Source: Lithospermum erythrorhizon
Taxonomy: Eukaryota; Streptophyta; Magnoliopsida; Boraginales; Boraginaceae
DNA: 64,000 nt
Assembly: GCA_019722365.1 (NCBI GenBank)
Contig: JADFUC010000776.1
Location: 558,001 to 622,000 of the forward strand
Direction of reading: 5' to 3'
The notes beneath the pieces were generated by a model. It was not told where the DNA came from and made no database searches. It worked only from the letters and a program-made list of their open reading frames with translations. Below, piece after piece: positions 11,801 to 23,600 of the stretch. Both the position numbers and the translations under genes were made by a program. Position 1 is the first letter of the stretch; every line of letters starts with the position of its first letter.

Positions 11801-14800
11801 AAGGAGAACACTTTTCAGAATCTCCTGTACTCAGGAACGCTAATTGCTACTTTTTTTCAACTTGCAAAACTACAGCTGTTCAGTAGTTTAACCTTAACAA
11901 ACCAATGAAGATAACATATAGGGCTTCAGTCTGGATCACACAAACTTTATACATGCTTTCGGAAGAGGCTAAGAATTAGAAAATTCTGGTACTAGTAAAC
12001 AAACTCATCGCCAGACACAAGAACAATGGTAACACATGGAATACAAAATGATAGCCATTAATGGGTGATGAAAGTTGTATGAAGCTAGTGAGTGTGATAA
12101 GCTTAGAGATCATAATGTAAGATGCTACTAAATGTAAAGCACAAAAGTTTAATAAAATGGTAATCAAGAACAAAAAATTGTAATGACATGGATTATGGAA
12201 CTTGCTTGATATAGCTTGTTGAACGCCTTTACGATAGTCAACAAACATAGTTGGTAGAAAGTGATCCTTGACGAAGTTCTCCACAAATGATAACAATATA
12301 TCATTTCTGCACAACAGTTGGAAACAACAAAACAGGAGTAAGTATCTAATGAAAGTTTAAGTTTCTAGGTTATATCGAGAGAACCCACACAGAACAGCAC
12401 ATCCTAACTGCATACTAAGCGAAAACATGGGCCAGGAGTATGACAGGCACACATAAAGATATCAATTTTATTTTATTTAAGCACAACAGCAAACTGTAAC
12501 ATAGTTTTTGTTGGTTATTGTTACATACATATTCAGAGTAAAAAAATGCCACTCGCTACTTGTGGCAAACAATCCAGTTTTTATTAACTCTCACAAAAGT
12601 TTGTACTAAACTAATGGCAGTGAGGAATTGTTAAATTTCTCCCGTCATCTGGCTGACAGTGCACTGTGAGTGTAAGAAATCTCTTGCATCCAACCGTATA
12701 ACATAGTTAAAATAGGTATTATTCTACTTAGTTCTACTAACAATTAGTAAGGAGGATGTAAATGTATTTATAAACACAAATTAGAAGAAAATGACAGGCA
12801 CCCTGCAATAAGGGAATTGCTGGCATCAGTAAAAAGAATCTACAAAATGTAGTAGTTTATCCTTCAAGCTTACCCATGTCGAGAGTAGTTTTGAGGCAGC
12901 ATTGAGGCAACTTTATCAGTAAACTGCACATGAAACATAGAAATGTTTTTACTATAGAATTTCAGTCATAGGTTAGCAGTATAGATATACAGAAGGAATA
13001 TAAAATTAGTATAAGTTCAGACCTGAAGAACAGGTCGATACACAGATGCAGCTAAATATATGCCTTGCTCGGGTAAAACAGTTGCAGAACCATAACCTTC
13101 CTGGAGGACATTTGGACCTTTCCTACTCCATCCTTGGCGAACAATGTCAGCTCCTAAATCATACAAAGTTTTTAGTGTCACTATCCAATATAATATTAAA
13201 AGAAAGCCCTATAACAATCAGTACAGCTTCCAATCACTTGGAAGCTAGGAGATGATGCAATCTATGATACTAAGTCGTGGAGAATAGATTTACTTAATCG
13301 AGCCAAAGAGTTTGCTATAGCAGCATTGCATACTTGTATTAAAGGTTTCCATGAGTAAATCAATCTGACGAGTTCTCTCTATAGGTGCACCATAATCAGT
13401 AAAAATAAAGTTGTTGTACTAGATGTTCTCAAACATTATCAAGCCTCAAGTTCCACTTATTTGTTACAATTCCCATGTTTAAGAGACTTATATATAGAAC
13501 CCCAACTTACCTTGGTTGGGAACTGATATAGTTGCATCCATCAAGCGGAACACAAAGTTGACACCATCATCACCCCCATGTCTGTGATCAATAACAAATC
13601 AGAACAAACCAGAATCATACTTAAGCCACACGAGATAGCAAATGTAACAGAGTGGTAAAAGCTACAACAATATCAGAAGTTCAGAACTCAAACAGAAGAG
13701 GGGTCACATATAAATACAGAAGAAATTCTTATGGAAAGGGGGGAAGTACCAATTATGTCATTAAAAAGAATAACCTTGCCAGAATAACTTTCAAGATATA
13801 TATTATTCAATAACTCATCAAACAAAGTTAGGTTACATAATTAACAGACCACAACTAAATTATATTTACTTGAACATACTATTTATGAGAAGCATAAATG
13901 CACTTATTTCGTGGTCTTGAACAAAAAAGGGAAAGTGTTGGGCATTGAGATAGTTCACAAAGACAAAGGGATTGCAATAAGTTTTATGCAGCTAATGCTA
14001 ATGATTAATCATAACCAGTAACTTGAGGTATACATTTATGATTCGGATGGTTTAAATTTAAAATTATATTGAAGTTCTTTAAATAAAACTAAATAGTATC
14101 TTCCTCTGCCCAAATATGTTGTTCCACGAGAGATAACGAGAACAGATTGGGAGTTTAAAGAAGTAAAACAGAAGCACTTACATCACCCAAGCGAAATATA
14201 ACAAGTTCATATACTTGCCTCTTATCTTTTGCAAGCCTAGCTGTTTGAACTGCAGCATCAGCTGAAGCGGCTTCAGGAGTTGCTCGTAAAACCTCACATA
14301 TCAGTTGTTGACATTCACTCTATCATAAAATAACGAGTCTTATTTTCAGTACTAATTGATTTAAGAGCAACATAAATGCAACAAGCACAATTACAGGAAG
14401 CAGAAGACCTGTAAAACTGTCAAGGAAAATCCAATACTATAGCCTCCTGTGTCATGCAATGTGTCAGAATCATGGTTCCAACTAGAATCTCCCCCCATCA
14501 TTGCTTTTGGCGTGTTTAAGTTGACCTGCTGTGATGCTTTTGACTCCAGAAGCTCCCCAACAATAACGTGGTTCTCAAATATTATGCAGTTACATTACAA
14601 AGTCTATCTAACATAGACAAGAGAATTATTGAGGAAGATGAGGTAGTCTAACATAGACATTAGAATTATTGAGGAAGATATGATCAAAAGAAACTAACCA
14701 AATATGCGAACAACTATTTCCAGAATAGAATCAAGAAGTTCATTTGCAGCTGTTTGTGCTGCACCTGCTGGAGCCATCACAGGTGAGACAGGGCTGACAG

Positions 14801-17800
14801 CTAATTGTGTTCCTGCTAAAGAGATTCCGTTCTGATGTTTATGTCTTGGATATCCTTTCAAATAGTGCCGACTGGTGGTGCTTGTAAGGGTACCCTGGCC
14901 AATTTCAGGCCTCAAACTATTGAGGCGTTCTGCATGACTTTTGATTTTAAGAGTGATGATTTCATGAATTGTGGGTCGCAGCCTCTGGCTGTTGAGAAAT
15001 TAAGACAAAACAACAGGTTGATAACGACATTGATACAAAGAGAAGAGAGAGTACATATCAATAAGATTTTTTTGCACACTGACTCATGTCGACTGTAATA
15101 AGGCATAAATAGTTTGACTACTTCTCTTATCCGTTCAATGAATTGAAGCAATTTACTTCATACTGATTACATTAGAGAAGCTCCATAACAAAACATACCA
15201 TATCATTGCACCAGCAGCAGCAACTTTCCCAAGCATGCAAAGGCATTCAACCATGGTTTGAAGGTACTTCACATGTAAAGGAGCATCATTTTTTCTCATT
15301 GCTTCCTACAAAATAAGTGTACATATAACTTCAGACAGAGTAAATGGATGAATCAACTAGAAGCTCATCAAACCATTAAATTAAGCATATGTTTCAGTCG
15401 TACAATAAATTCATCTGGTGTGGACTCTGAAAGCCAATTTGGAATTTGACGGGAAGCAACTTTTATATCCTTCCCATTCGATGTAGTACCATCATGATCA
15501 TCCAAGGCACTATCTTCATCATGCCCATCAAATGATGAACTGAAAAGAGAGATAGGTTTATGTCACAAATCCAGCAACCACAGTAAAAGGAGAAATTAGT
15601 AGACCAAGCTTCCAAATCAACATTATTCAAAAACTGCATCTATTTGTAGAATTTACTTGCCACTAGGCACTGACATTGTCAACTATATTATGCCAGACAA
15701 TTATATCAAGTGCGGATTACCTAACATCAACACTAACATGCCCCAATCCCTTTGAAGAGGCTCAAGTCTAAGTGGGGTAAGGGGGGAACGGATAGTAGTA
15801 TAGTACGCAGTCAAAAAATAATACAGTGGTAAGAATAAAAGCCTTACCCATCCATAGAACCAGGTCGGTGGGATCCATTTCCAAATCCATATGGACCACT
15901 ATGATTGTCTCCCTTCAAGGATCTAGTCCTTCTGGAGAGGGGCTGTGAACTACTCATCGAAATCGTAAGAGCCATAGTTGTTGGGAGTGGATCATTGCTG
16001 TCGTCTATAGTCAACATAGCTGAGCTGCAATAGAAATCCATCATGAAAGTAAAATGAAATTTGCAAAAAAAATGGACAGCACATTGATCAGCTTAAAACA
16101 AGGATGGAATCATGGTTTTATTCTTCAGAGAGTTCCAATGGTTTACAAATAAGATCAATTGAATAAACAAAACCAAGCTTTTCGAAGGCACTGAGGTTGG
16201 CTTCATGAATTTCGGAAAGAGATTTAAGTTTTGAGAAGGGTCATCTTCACATAGTTCAAAAAATGGGATATCTCTATTAAGGTTAAGAAGTAGGATATTT
16301 GGTTGGGTAAATTCTTACATCGGGGACTCCAGTTTCAAAGCCACCATGGTGATTAGAGATAATTCAGCAACTAAGAGGGGCACACTTAGTTATGACATAT
16401 CTTGTTTTACCTTTTATTTCCTTTTCAACTGTAATGAAGGACTCCTTATTCCTATTTTATTTTGTTGCCCCTACTATAAAATATTGATTATTACAAAAAA
16501 AAGTCATCTTTCTAGTGCAATCACGGATTTCAAGTGACATGCAATTTATATAGTCACTAAATTATTAAAACAACATACAAAATTGGAAGAACAAATTTAT
16601 GTCAAACTAACCTACTATGTTCACCCTTATTGTAGAGATGTGCATGCAAATCCTCTAAAACTTTATAGAAGAGAATGCCCCGTAACTTTGTCAATTCGGA
16701 TCTGACATCTTGAAGGGCCCCAACCTATGTGTGGGAAGAAGGATACAGATCTTATAAATTATGTTAATTTGAATGCAATAAAACAGCCAAGAAGTAAATA
16801 TTACATGCTAAGGAAGTGTGTTACATGATTGGCAGAGAGAACCCATTTATGAACATAATGTCAGCTTATAGGTCTCGAGGAATAAAAAAAGGTATCATGC
16901 TTATCAATACCAGAGCTTCATAGATATTTGGAGGACTTAGTTACGTTAGCCGGCTGATTCAAGTATACATTTTAAAGAAATTCATCATGCTTGATATTTG
17001 AAGTTCTTATCTTTATCGGTCAATTTCAAGTTAATATATAGAGGTGTGTGTCTGTGTGGTGGTAGTTTTTTTTTTTTTTGGGTGGGGGGTGTTAAAAGGC
17101 TATTGACATAAACATAATTTAAGTTTGTAACAAAACCTAACAAAGAATAACCAATCAGTCTATTGAGTCGGCTACAAGAAAAAAGTGGCCGAGGGAAACA
17201 TGATTAATACTACCAATAAGTATAGAAGCAATACTTATCCGACTGATTATAAATTAAATTAGAACGGCCTAGTGGTTGGGGAGAGAGGTCCCGGGTTCGA
17301 TTCTCATTGTAAGGGGCGGGGGTGGGTTTTTTTCTCTTTGAAAAAAAACACTAGGCAAAAAAGCTGGCACATAAGACAAAAAAACGGTCCTGATAAATGT
17401 CCAGTTTGAAATTATTATTTGCTATATTTGAAGACAAGTTTATGAATATTCAATCAAAAAAGAATGTTGATACCCAAACATTACTTACGAAAACAACTCG
17501 TGTCTAGCCACACAGATATTACTTCCAGAATGACGGTATCCGGTGTTCCAATCCCAATGACAAGGCAGAATTTTTTGGAAAAAAAAAAGCATCACTTATC
17601 TGATTGATTATAAATTAAAATTGATTAGCAACATTATTATACTTCGTCGCACTAGGCAACAATCTGGCATCTAACACACAAAAAATGGTCCTGCTAAAAT
17701 GTCTAGTTTGAAATTGTTGTTGCTATATTTGAAGACAAGTAAGTGGAGATTTCCATAGCAAAAAAATGTTGATTCCTCAACCTAAGTACAAATTTTACAC

Positions 17801-19813
17801 CCAAATATAGTGTCACCCTGAGAAGGTGAATGACATTAAACCATGGATGAAGTATTACTAGAAAAGGATTTCTGAACTAATTATCAAGCACATATATGTA
17901 TAATTGAAAAGACCAACCGTCTGAAGGCCTTCTCTCTCAAGCATCAAAGTTGATTGGGCATGCACTTGCACGGCAGCATAGAACTGTTTGTCGGCAATGA
18001 GCTTTTCAATGCGAGCTGGAACCTGTGATACATATGAAACAAGCAAGATAAACTTCTAGGATGAGCTACTACGAAAGCAAAACTGTGGAATAGATGCAAC
18101 CAACAAACATCGAAAATAACTATAAACTGTAAACTTACTTTGGATATGCCTTCGATCTGATCTAACAAGGCTATAATGTGCCGTAGTGTAACTGATCGAT
18201 ACCATAGTTGGTGCAATTGCTTATTACGGGCACCAAGAGATCTTTTTGCTTCAGCCAAATCTCCCTTTAATACATCAACACTTTGAGTAGATTCGCTGAA
18301 TAACCGTAAAATCTGAAGGAGTGTAGGGAGAAGAGTAAAGTTACAAAATTGCAAGGTCTGAAGATTTCTTGAAGCAATAGAGAGAACAGAACAAAAAACA
18401 TAAGGCTTTAAATTACAAAAAATAAAATAACCTAATATCTTCTCATAAGAAAAATTAAAATAATAGTGACCAGCTAAAAATCATTGAACTCGGAAGTCAA
18501 AACCTCCTGATATCTATTGCTTCTACTCTGATGCAAACATTAGGAAACTTTTTTTGTAAAATTCTTTTCTAACGTTCATTACTAGATTGGGGGGAGATGG
18601 AAAATAAAGTTTTCACTACAGCAGATACACAATGCCACAGGCATGTTCAATACCTGAGAATAATTTTGAATTGCTTTATTGAAGCCGCCATGATAAGCAT
18701 GCACGACTTCATCTACGACATCCTCGATAACATTGCTTTGCTCCTTTAAAACCTGAACTTCAGATTCACGATCTTTTGATGTTAATATATGCACAACGTG
18801 TGGCAATGAATCAAAGCGAGCTGCACTCCAGCTCTCGTCTACCCTTTCAAGTTCCTTCCTCAGATGCTGACATCAACGAATCAGAACAATGAGTATCATT
18901 AACAGAATTAGACAAATACGGATTAAAAATATATACAAATAAAAGGTTGATATGCAGGTTGATATGCGAGAACTGAGCTCAAAACGTGCAAATACTTAAT
19001 AAACCAACTAAAATGCAAGAGTTAGAACAAGAACCTTCCAAGGGTTCAAGGAACACAAATTCAATATCTTCGTAACAACTGACCGTGAAATACCAATTCA
19101 ATAAAAAGTTAACATACAACATTCCTCGAAAAAGAACATCCTCTTGATGCTACCACGAGCACTTGATTTAAATATAAAGATTCAGAAATAATTATCCACC
19201 ATTACCCTAACTATTTCCTCTAAAAAGCAGCAAATTCAATTGTATTAAGAGCAACATTAAGCTATTTAAGTAAGCAAAAGTTCGTGTTGAAAATTCACTC
19301 ACCATTGCCTAACCAATTCATCCAAAAATCAACAAATTCCAATTGCATTAAACAACACTAAACTAATCGAAAAACTCGAAATTGGTGCTCAAAAATCAAC
19401 AAATTCCAATTGCCTTAATAACAACACTAAACTAATCGAATAAATTAGAATTGGAGCTGAAAATCAACAAATTCCAATTGCATTAGAAACAACACTAAAC
19501 GAATCGAATAAATCAAAATTGGATCTGAAAATCACCAAATTCCAATTGCATTAATAACAAAACTTAACTAATGGAAAAAACCAAAATTGGAGCTAAAAAT
19601 CAACAAATTACAATTACCTAAACAACAAAACTAAACTAATTAAATAAGAATTGGAACTCAAAAACAACAAATAGCCTTAATAACAACACTAAACTAATCG
19701 AAAAAGTAAAAATTGAAGCTGAAAATCAACTATTAATTATTCAAACTCTCAGAAAATTCAATACAACTCACAGCTTTATCACGTGGAATGGGTAAACCAT
19801 CGAAGTTCCCCAT
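5825..19813 (-). CDS. SEC8: Exocyst complex component SEC8 (EXOC4)
   Basis: Subunit of the exocyst, the octameric tether that brings Golgi-derived secretory vesicles to the plasma membrane. I resolve 26 exons: 19813-19772, 18866-18654, 18312-18139, 18022-17918, 16724-16616, 16019-15848, 15539-15404, 15305-15199, 14988-14699, 14575-14409, 14319-14219, 13581-13511, 13153-13023, 12923-12874, 12306-12206, 11295-11183, 10945-10838, 9701-9495, 9364-9286, 8424-8247, 8140-8063, 6890-6789, 6698-6624, 6266-6171, 6042-5993 and 5912-5825. They give about 1047 residues against about 1053 in Arabidopsis. The protein starts MGNFDGLPIPRDKA and ends SDAQATVTQILSY. Recognisable blocks include LPHVVHILTSKDRE, HAYHGGFNKAIQNYSQ, KQLHQLWYRSVTLRH, FVKDHFLPTMFVDYRKGVQQ and DAEEPDDYIISLTSQ. 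Three introns use GC donors (after exons 11, 15 and 19). The exon 9/10 junction keeps frame only with a TG acceptor. Exon 18 is one base short of the length its flanking phases need, so its frame breaks near 9625. The rest of the gene is well preserved, so I treat it as a real gene with an indel or sequence error. Confidence 0.93.
14607..14680. repeat. Tandem duplication, 40-bp period, SEC8 intron 9
   Basis: Two adjacent copies of 'tctaacatagac' plus 'gagaattattgaggaagat' start at 14607 and 14647 and differ at few bases. They sit between exon 9 and exon 10 of SEC8, within about 100 bases of the unusual exon 10 acceptor. Confidence 0.8.
15735..15815 (+). repeat. Au/TS-like SINE fragment in SEC8 intron 6
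   Basis: The stretch reads 'catgccccaatccctttgaa', then 'gaggctcaagtctaagtggg', then 'gtaaggggggaacggatagt', ending with 'gtacgcagtc'. It matches the first third of the copies near 42605 and 52607. The 3' two thirds are missing. Confidence 0.55.
17235..17775. repeat. Duplicated intron segment in SEC8 intron 4
   Basis: Two diverged direct copies are visible. Copy A (about 17235-17480) and copy B (about 17596-17775) share 'gattataaattaaa', 'cactaggcaa', 'ggtcctg' and 'gctatatttgaagacaagt' in the same order. Copy A contains an extra tRNA-like insertion at about 17262-17348 that copy B lacks, so the insertion followed the duplication. Confidence 0.7.
17262..17348 (+). mobile_element. tRNA-derived SINE insertion
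   Basis: It starts 'cggcctagtggttggggaga', an A-box-like stretch, followed by 'cccgggttcgattctc', which matches the RNA polymerase III B box GGTTCGANTCC. A G/T-rich tail and an A-run follow. The spacing between boxes is that of a tRNA-derived SINE head. It interrupts one copy of a duplicated intron segment, which marks it as an insertion. The exact ends and family are uncertain. Confidence 0.55.
19323..19735. repeat. Minisatellite, about 68-bp unit, SEC8 intron 1
   Basis: Six to seven tandem units repeat 'aaaatcaacaaattccaatt', then 'gcattaataacaacactaaa', then 'ctaatcgaataaa' and 'aattggagct'. Units vary from about 60 to 69 bases through small indels and are most alike in the middle of the array. 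It lies in the first intron of SEC8, close to the start codon. Confidence 0.85.
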
Positions 19814-19815
19814 CT

Positions 19816-20130
19816 CGAACAACTTTCAAGCTCAATTTCAAGCTCAGATTCAATATTCCACAAATAAATAAATTAATTATAAAATTAAACTATATATTAT
19901 ATGTATATAAATCTGGAATAATATAATTGAATATAATTATATTCTGGATTTTATTATAATAGCCATCACGAACAAGTTTCAAGCTCAACTTCCAGCTCCT
20001 ATGACTCTTATTTAATATTCGATAACAAATTAACAAAAAAATAATATTATATAAAAATAAAAAATAATATTATATGAGATTAAACTATATGTTATATTAT
20101 ATGAATATAATAATATTTGGGAATTTATTA
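19816..20130. repeat. Duplicated 5' flank of SEC8
   Basis: Two direct copies of about 130-150 bases lie side by side, near 19816-19945 and 19968-20130. Both contain 'gaacaa.tttcaagctcaa.tt', 'aatatt', 'ttaaactatatattatat'-like and 'aataatat' blocks in order. The first copy is next to the ATG, so the SEC8 5' untranslated or promoter region has been duplicated. Confidence 0.6.
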
Positions 20131-21400
20131 TGATGATAGTGAAAGGTGAATAAAGTGGTTACTATAGATAGGAAAAGGGGATTATTCGGATCTGTGAAAT
20201 TGAGTATTTTTGGAAGATGAGACTTGGATCAGATGCTGTTGCCATTTAGGATAATTGTCATTTCCATTTTTATTTGGGGGACATGCTATTTCATTTTGGG
20301 GACTATAGATTTTAATATGTCGGATTAGTTTCGAACATATTTTATCGTTGAAATGAAGGATTCGCTATATTTTAAGTGTGAAATTTTACTAAATGATGTG
20401 GAATTATAAAAATATTTAATTTTTGGGACAAATTTTGAATGAAAAAAAAAATTGACATCTTTTAAATAAAGTAAAAAATTAATATAGAGTAGTAATCTAT
20501 TGTCTCATCAACTAGCTAATCATACATGAGCCCTTCTTCGAAAGGATTCCTCCTATTACTCAAATAACACTAAAATACGGCTCTGATAATATGCATTGTT
20601 TCTTAGGTATTCTTCGTATTTTTTCTTCAAAAAATAATGCATAGTAAAGATTTTAAATGTCTCATGATCTTTGTTATGGAATTTGAATGTCATGCGTATT
20701 AATTCCTTTTAACTTTTTAAATTTTCATAGTTAATATATTTATATGATATATTTTTATGAACTTATATACTCACTTTAGTGATCTTATTAATATTATGCT
20801 ACTTTTATTTTATTTAATAACTAGATTTTATATATAATTTATCAAGATTGAATTCAAAATTCAACTTATTACATTTGTGTGTTTCCGCTTTAGATACACG
20901 ATACTTTAGGTGTATACGTTAGTATTCTCCAATTATAATACACGAAATGATCTCTCATTTGAGATCATTCTTCCCAAAACTCTATAACATTAACTAGGTT
21001 ACGAAGCCAAGCCCTAATTTTCACGAGCTAGGTCTTAGGTTCAACTCAATAGTCAATGCTCGAAATAAAAATTTATCCACATCAAGGCCAGGCTCATATC
21101 TATATCTTACCGGTCTAAGGTACTTTTTAAATGTGTCTACCCTCGAACACACATTCAAAGTAATTTCAGGATAAAAGTTCGGCTCGAAAATCATACATTT
21201 TTTTAAAGGAATGACCAAATCGAGTGAGTTCTAGTTGAATGAAAGGATTCGAACAACATATCAAACAATGTGGTAGTCTCTCTCACACTATTATGTTGAG
21301 ATTGTCTTGATTTTTCTTACAAAACGCATTAGTGAAATCTATACATTAGTCAAATGGTTGAATTTGCTGTTCTACTAGAGCTCACGACCAAAATCATATC
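20131..21400. other. Intergenic DNA upstream of SEC8
   Basis: This is AT-rich sequence with no recognisable gene. It holds the upstream region of SEC8 and then runs toward decayed transposon sequence. The short frames near 21021-21218 do not resemble known proteins. Confidence 0.5.
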
Positions 21401-23600
21401 AGAAAGTGCTCTGCCTTCTTGTTCTCTGGAGCTACAATAAAACGAATGTGACAATTAAAATTAAGATGTGTTAGCATAAATAAGCATGTAGCAAACATAA
21501 ATACTACATTGCTCCGCCCTTTTAAAAATACATCTTTTCACCCAATCCCTCCACAAAGAAGCATCTCGACGGGGTCTTGGTTTTCATGGAGGATCTTTTT
21601 GGATCAATAACCCTTTACTCAAGACTAAAAGTCAATTCCAAGAAGAATAAGAACTGAATGGATAGAATATCTTTTGCCATTTTACTAAGAATGTGATATT
21701 TAAATTTCATTACTCCATCCACCAAGCTCAATACATCAAATTTAATCCCCCGGAACTCTCTAATGGATCATCATCAAGATATCAGCACTAGTTCTTATTA
21801 AGCCCTCTAATATTTTTAAGGTACAATTCAAAACTCCTCTTTCCCAACCCAAAACATTCATTAGACCCTTCTTGACTAGATTGGCCTTGTTGAGCATCAT
21901 CATTTTTGAAAGCTTGTTCATGTGCTTAAATCGGCGGAGAATGCAAGTTCTTTCTCAACCTGCCTTGATAAGTTTTGCTTCATCCCCACACGGATACAAG
22001 AATTGATAAACCCAAATAATAAAATCATCTTATACCTAAAGGTAAAGCAAAGAACAAAATGAAATTATAAAACTTAGTAAAATAGGCATCAAGTAAAATA
22101 CAATTTATAAATAATACTGGATCAAGAACCGGCCTCTAACGGGAGAGATCAATGTATTACTATGCCCAATACTTGTCATACTTCGAAGCCATTTCACTTG
22201 GTAAGAATCTCTGTGTTGGGGGCTTAGTCAGCCCTCACTGTAGTTTTATCAAGTAACATTTTTACCCTATAGAGTTCACTAGGAACAAATTCACAGGCCA
22301 AAAGTTGCCACTTATAATTGTCGTAACATCAAAGAAAAACCTGCAAACCCATGTATATCATAAACCATCTCCCATCCAAGATCATCGTGCAAATAAATTT
22401 AATAAAAGCTCCATTTTCCCTCTCGCATATCTAAAGCCATACATCCCTATAAAAGTGTTGGGGCAAGTAGACAACATCAACCATGCTGAGGTTCCATCTA
22501 GTTTCGCATCCAAAACTCAAGCCTACCCACAAGTTGTACCATCACCATTTTCTTAAATGCTTTGCACCTAGTCTCAGAATTCAACAAATATCGCACACCA
22601 TTTCTAATCTGATCAACAATAGGCTTGATTATTTCAAGATCATCTTGAACCAACAAGTTCAAGATATGTGCACAACACCTCACATGAAACAACTTACCCT
22701 CAAGAGGAAGATTTCTCCTATTGCTAAAATCAGCCTTTAACCTAGCAATGCAATTATCATCGACGTAAGGATTATCAACGTAAACGATACAACTCTTCTC
22801 GACGCCACAATCATCCATAACGTAATTCCCAGCAACGACCTCTCCGTAACGGTGTGTAGGAACATTAGTAAACGACAAGATTCCTTTTGTCGAGTTGCCA
22901 TTCGCAATCAATAAAAATGAGTAGCAATACCATATATTCAATCCTTTGGTCTCCCCGCACCACCACAAATCAAATGGGTCAAACTAATCCTATCAACCAA
23001 AGACATAGATTTTTCATTTTAATCATCATCATAAAAAGTCTCACAATCACTCTTCAAAGTGTGTCTAGTTATTTTTTATACCAAGCATATATCTCTTTCA
23101 GAAACTTATTAAAGATAACTCCTTCCATAATACTAAAAGGAAACTCATGACCTAAAACCACATGATACTTCTAACTTTAAAGATGAGATTATATTACCAA
23201 GTAGTCAAGCTGTGAGCATTAGAAATCAGATCACCGGCATTGCTTGGACAAGGCTTAACTTTCACCTGAACTAAGTCTGCCAACTTCCTCCTACGCAATT
23301 TCTCTAAGTGTTTTTTTGCATTCAAAGTGGCTTTTTATACTTCATCAACAAAGATACATAGTTCCACACCATTTCGCATCTTCCATTTTCTTGTACCATC
23401 CAAGACTATAATCTCCATTGTGACGGACAATAGATTTTTTGGCCTACCACCTTTACCATAAGCTTCGTGGACCTGACCGGCACCTGGCTGACCACCAACA
23501 CTTTCTTACTGTCGAGTATCATTCAATTCCCTAACCTCTATTCCCCAAATTCGCCTCAAAGATCATCATATTCATCTACCAAGGAGTAATCGGGGTTAAT
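21400..23600 (-). pseudogene. hAT-family transposase remnant (RICESLEEPER-like)
   Basis: This is a broken transposase of the plant BED zinc-finger hAT family. On the minus strand, in order: a BED-like segment with DGTRKWK (around 23400); the RNase H-fold region with ILSFTNVP and then DDCGVEK (22968-22750); the signature KLFHVRCCAHILNLLVQD (about 22700-22630); a degenerate segment reading FFDVTTIISGNFWPVNLF (about 22330-22270); and ASKYDKYWA with VLDP (about 22190-22110), the last part before the dimerisation region. Stops and frame changes separate all of these, so no active enzyme can be made. I did not find terminal inverted repeats or an 8-bp target duplication, so the element's outer ends are estimates. 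Confidence 0.75.
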
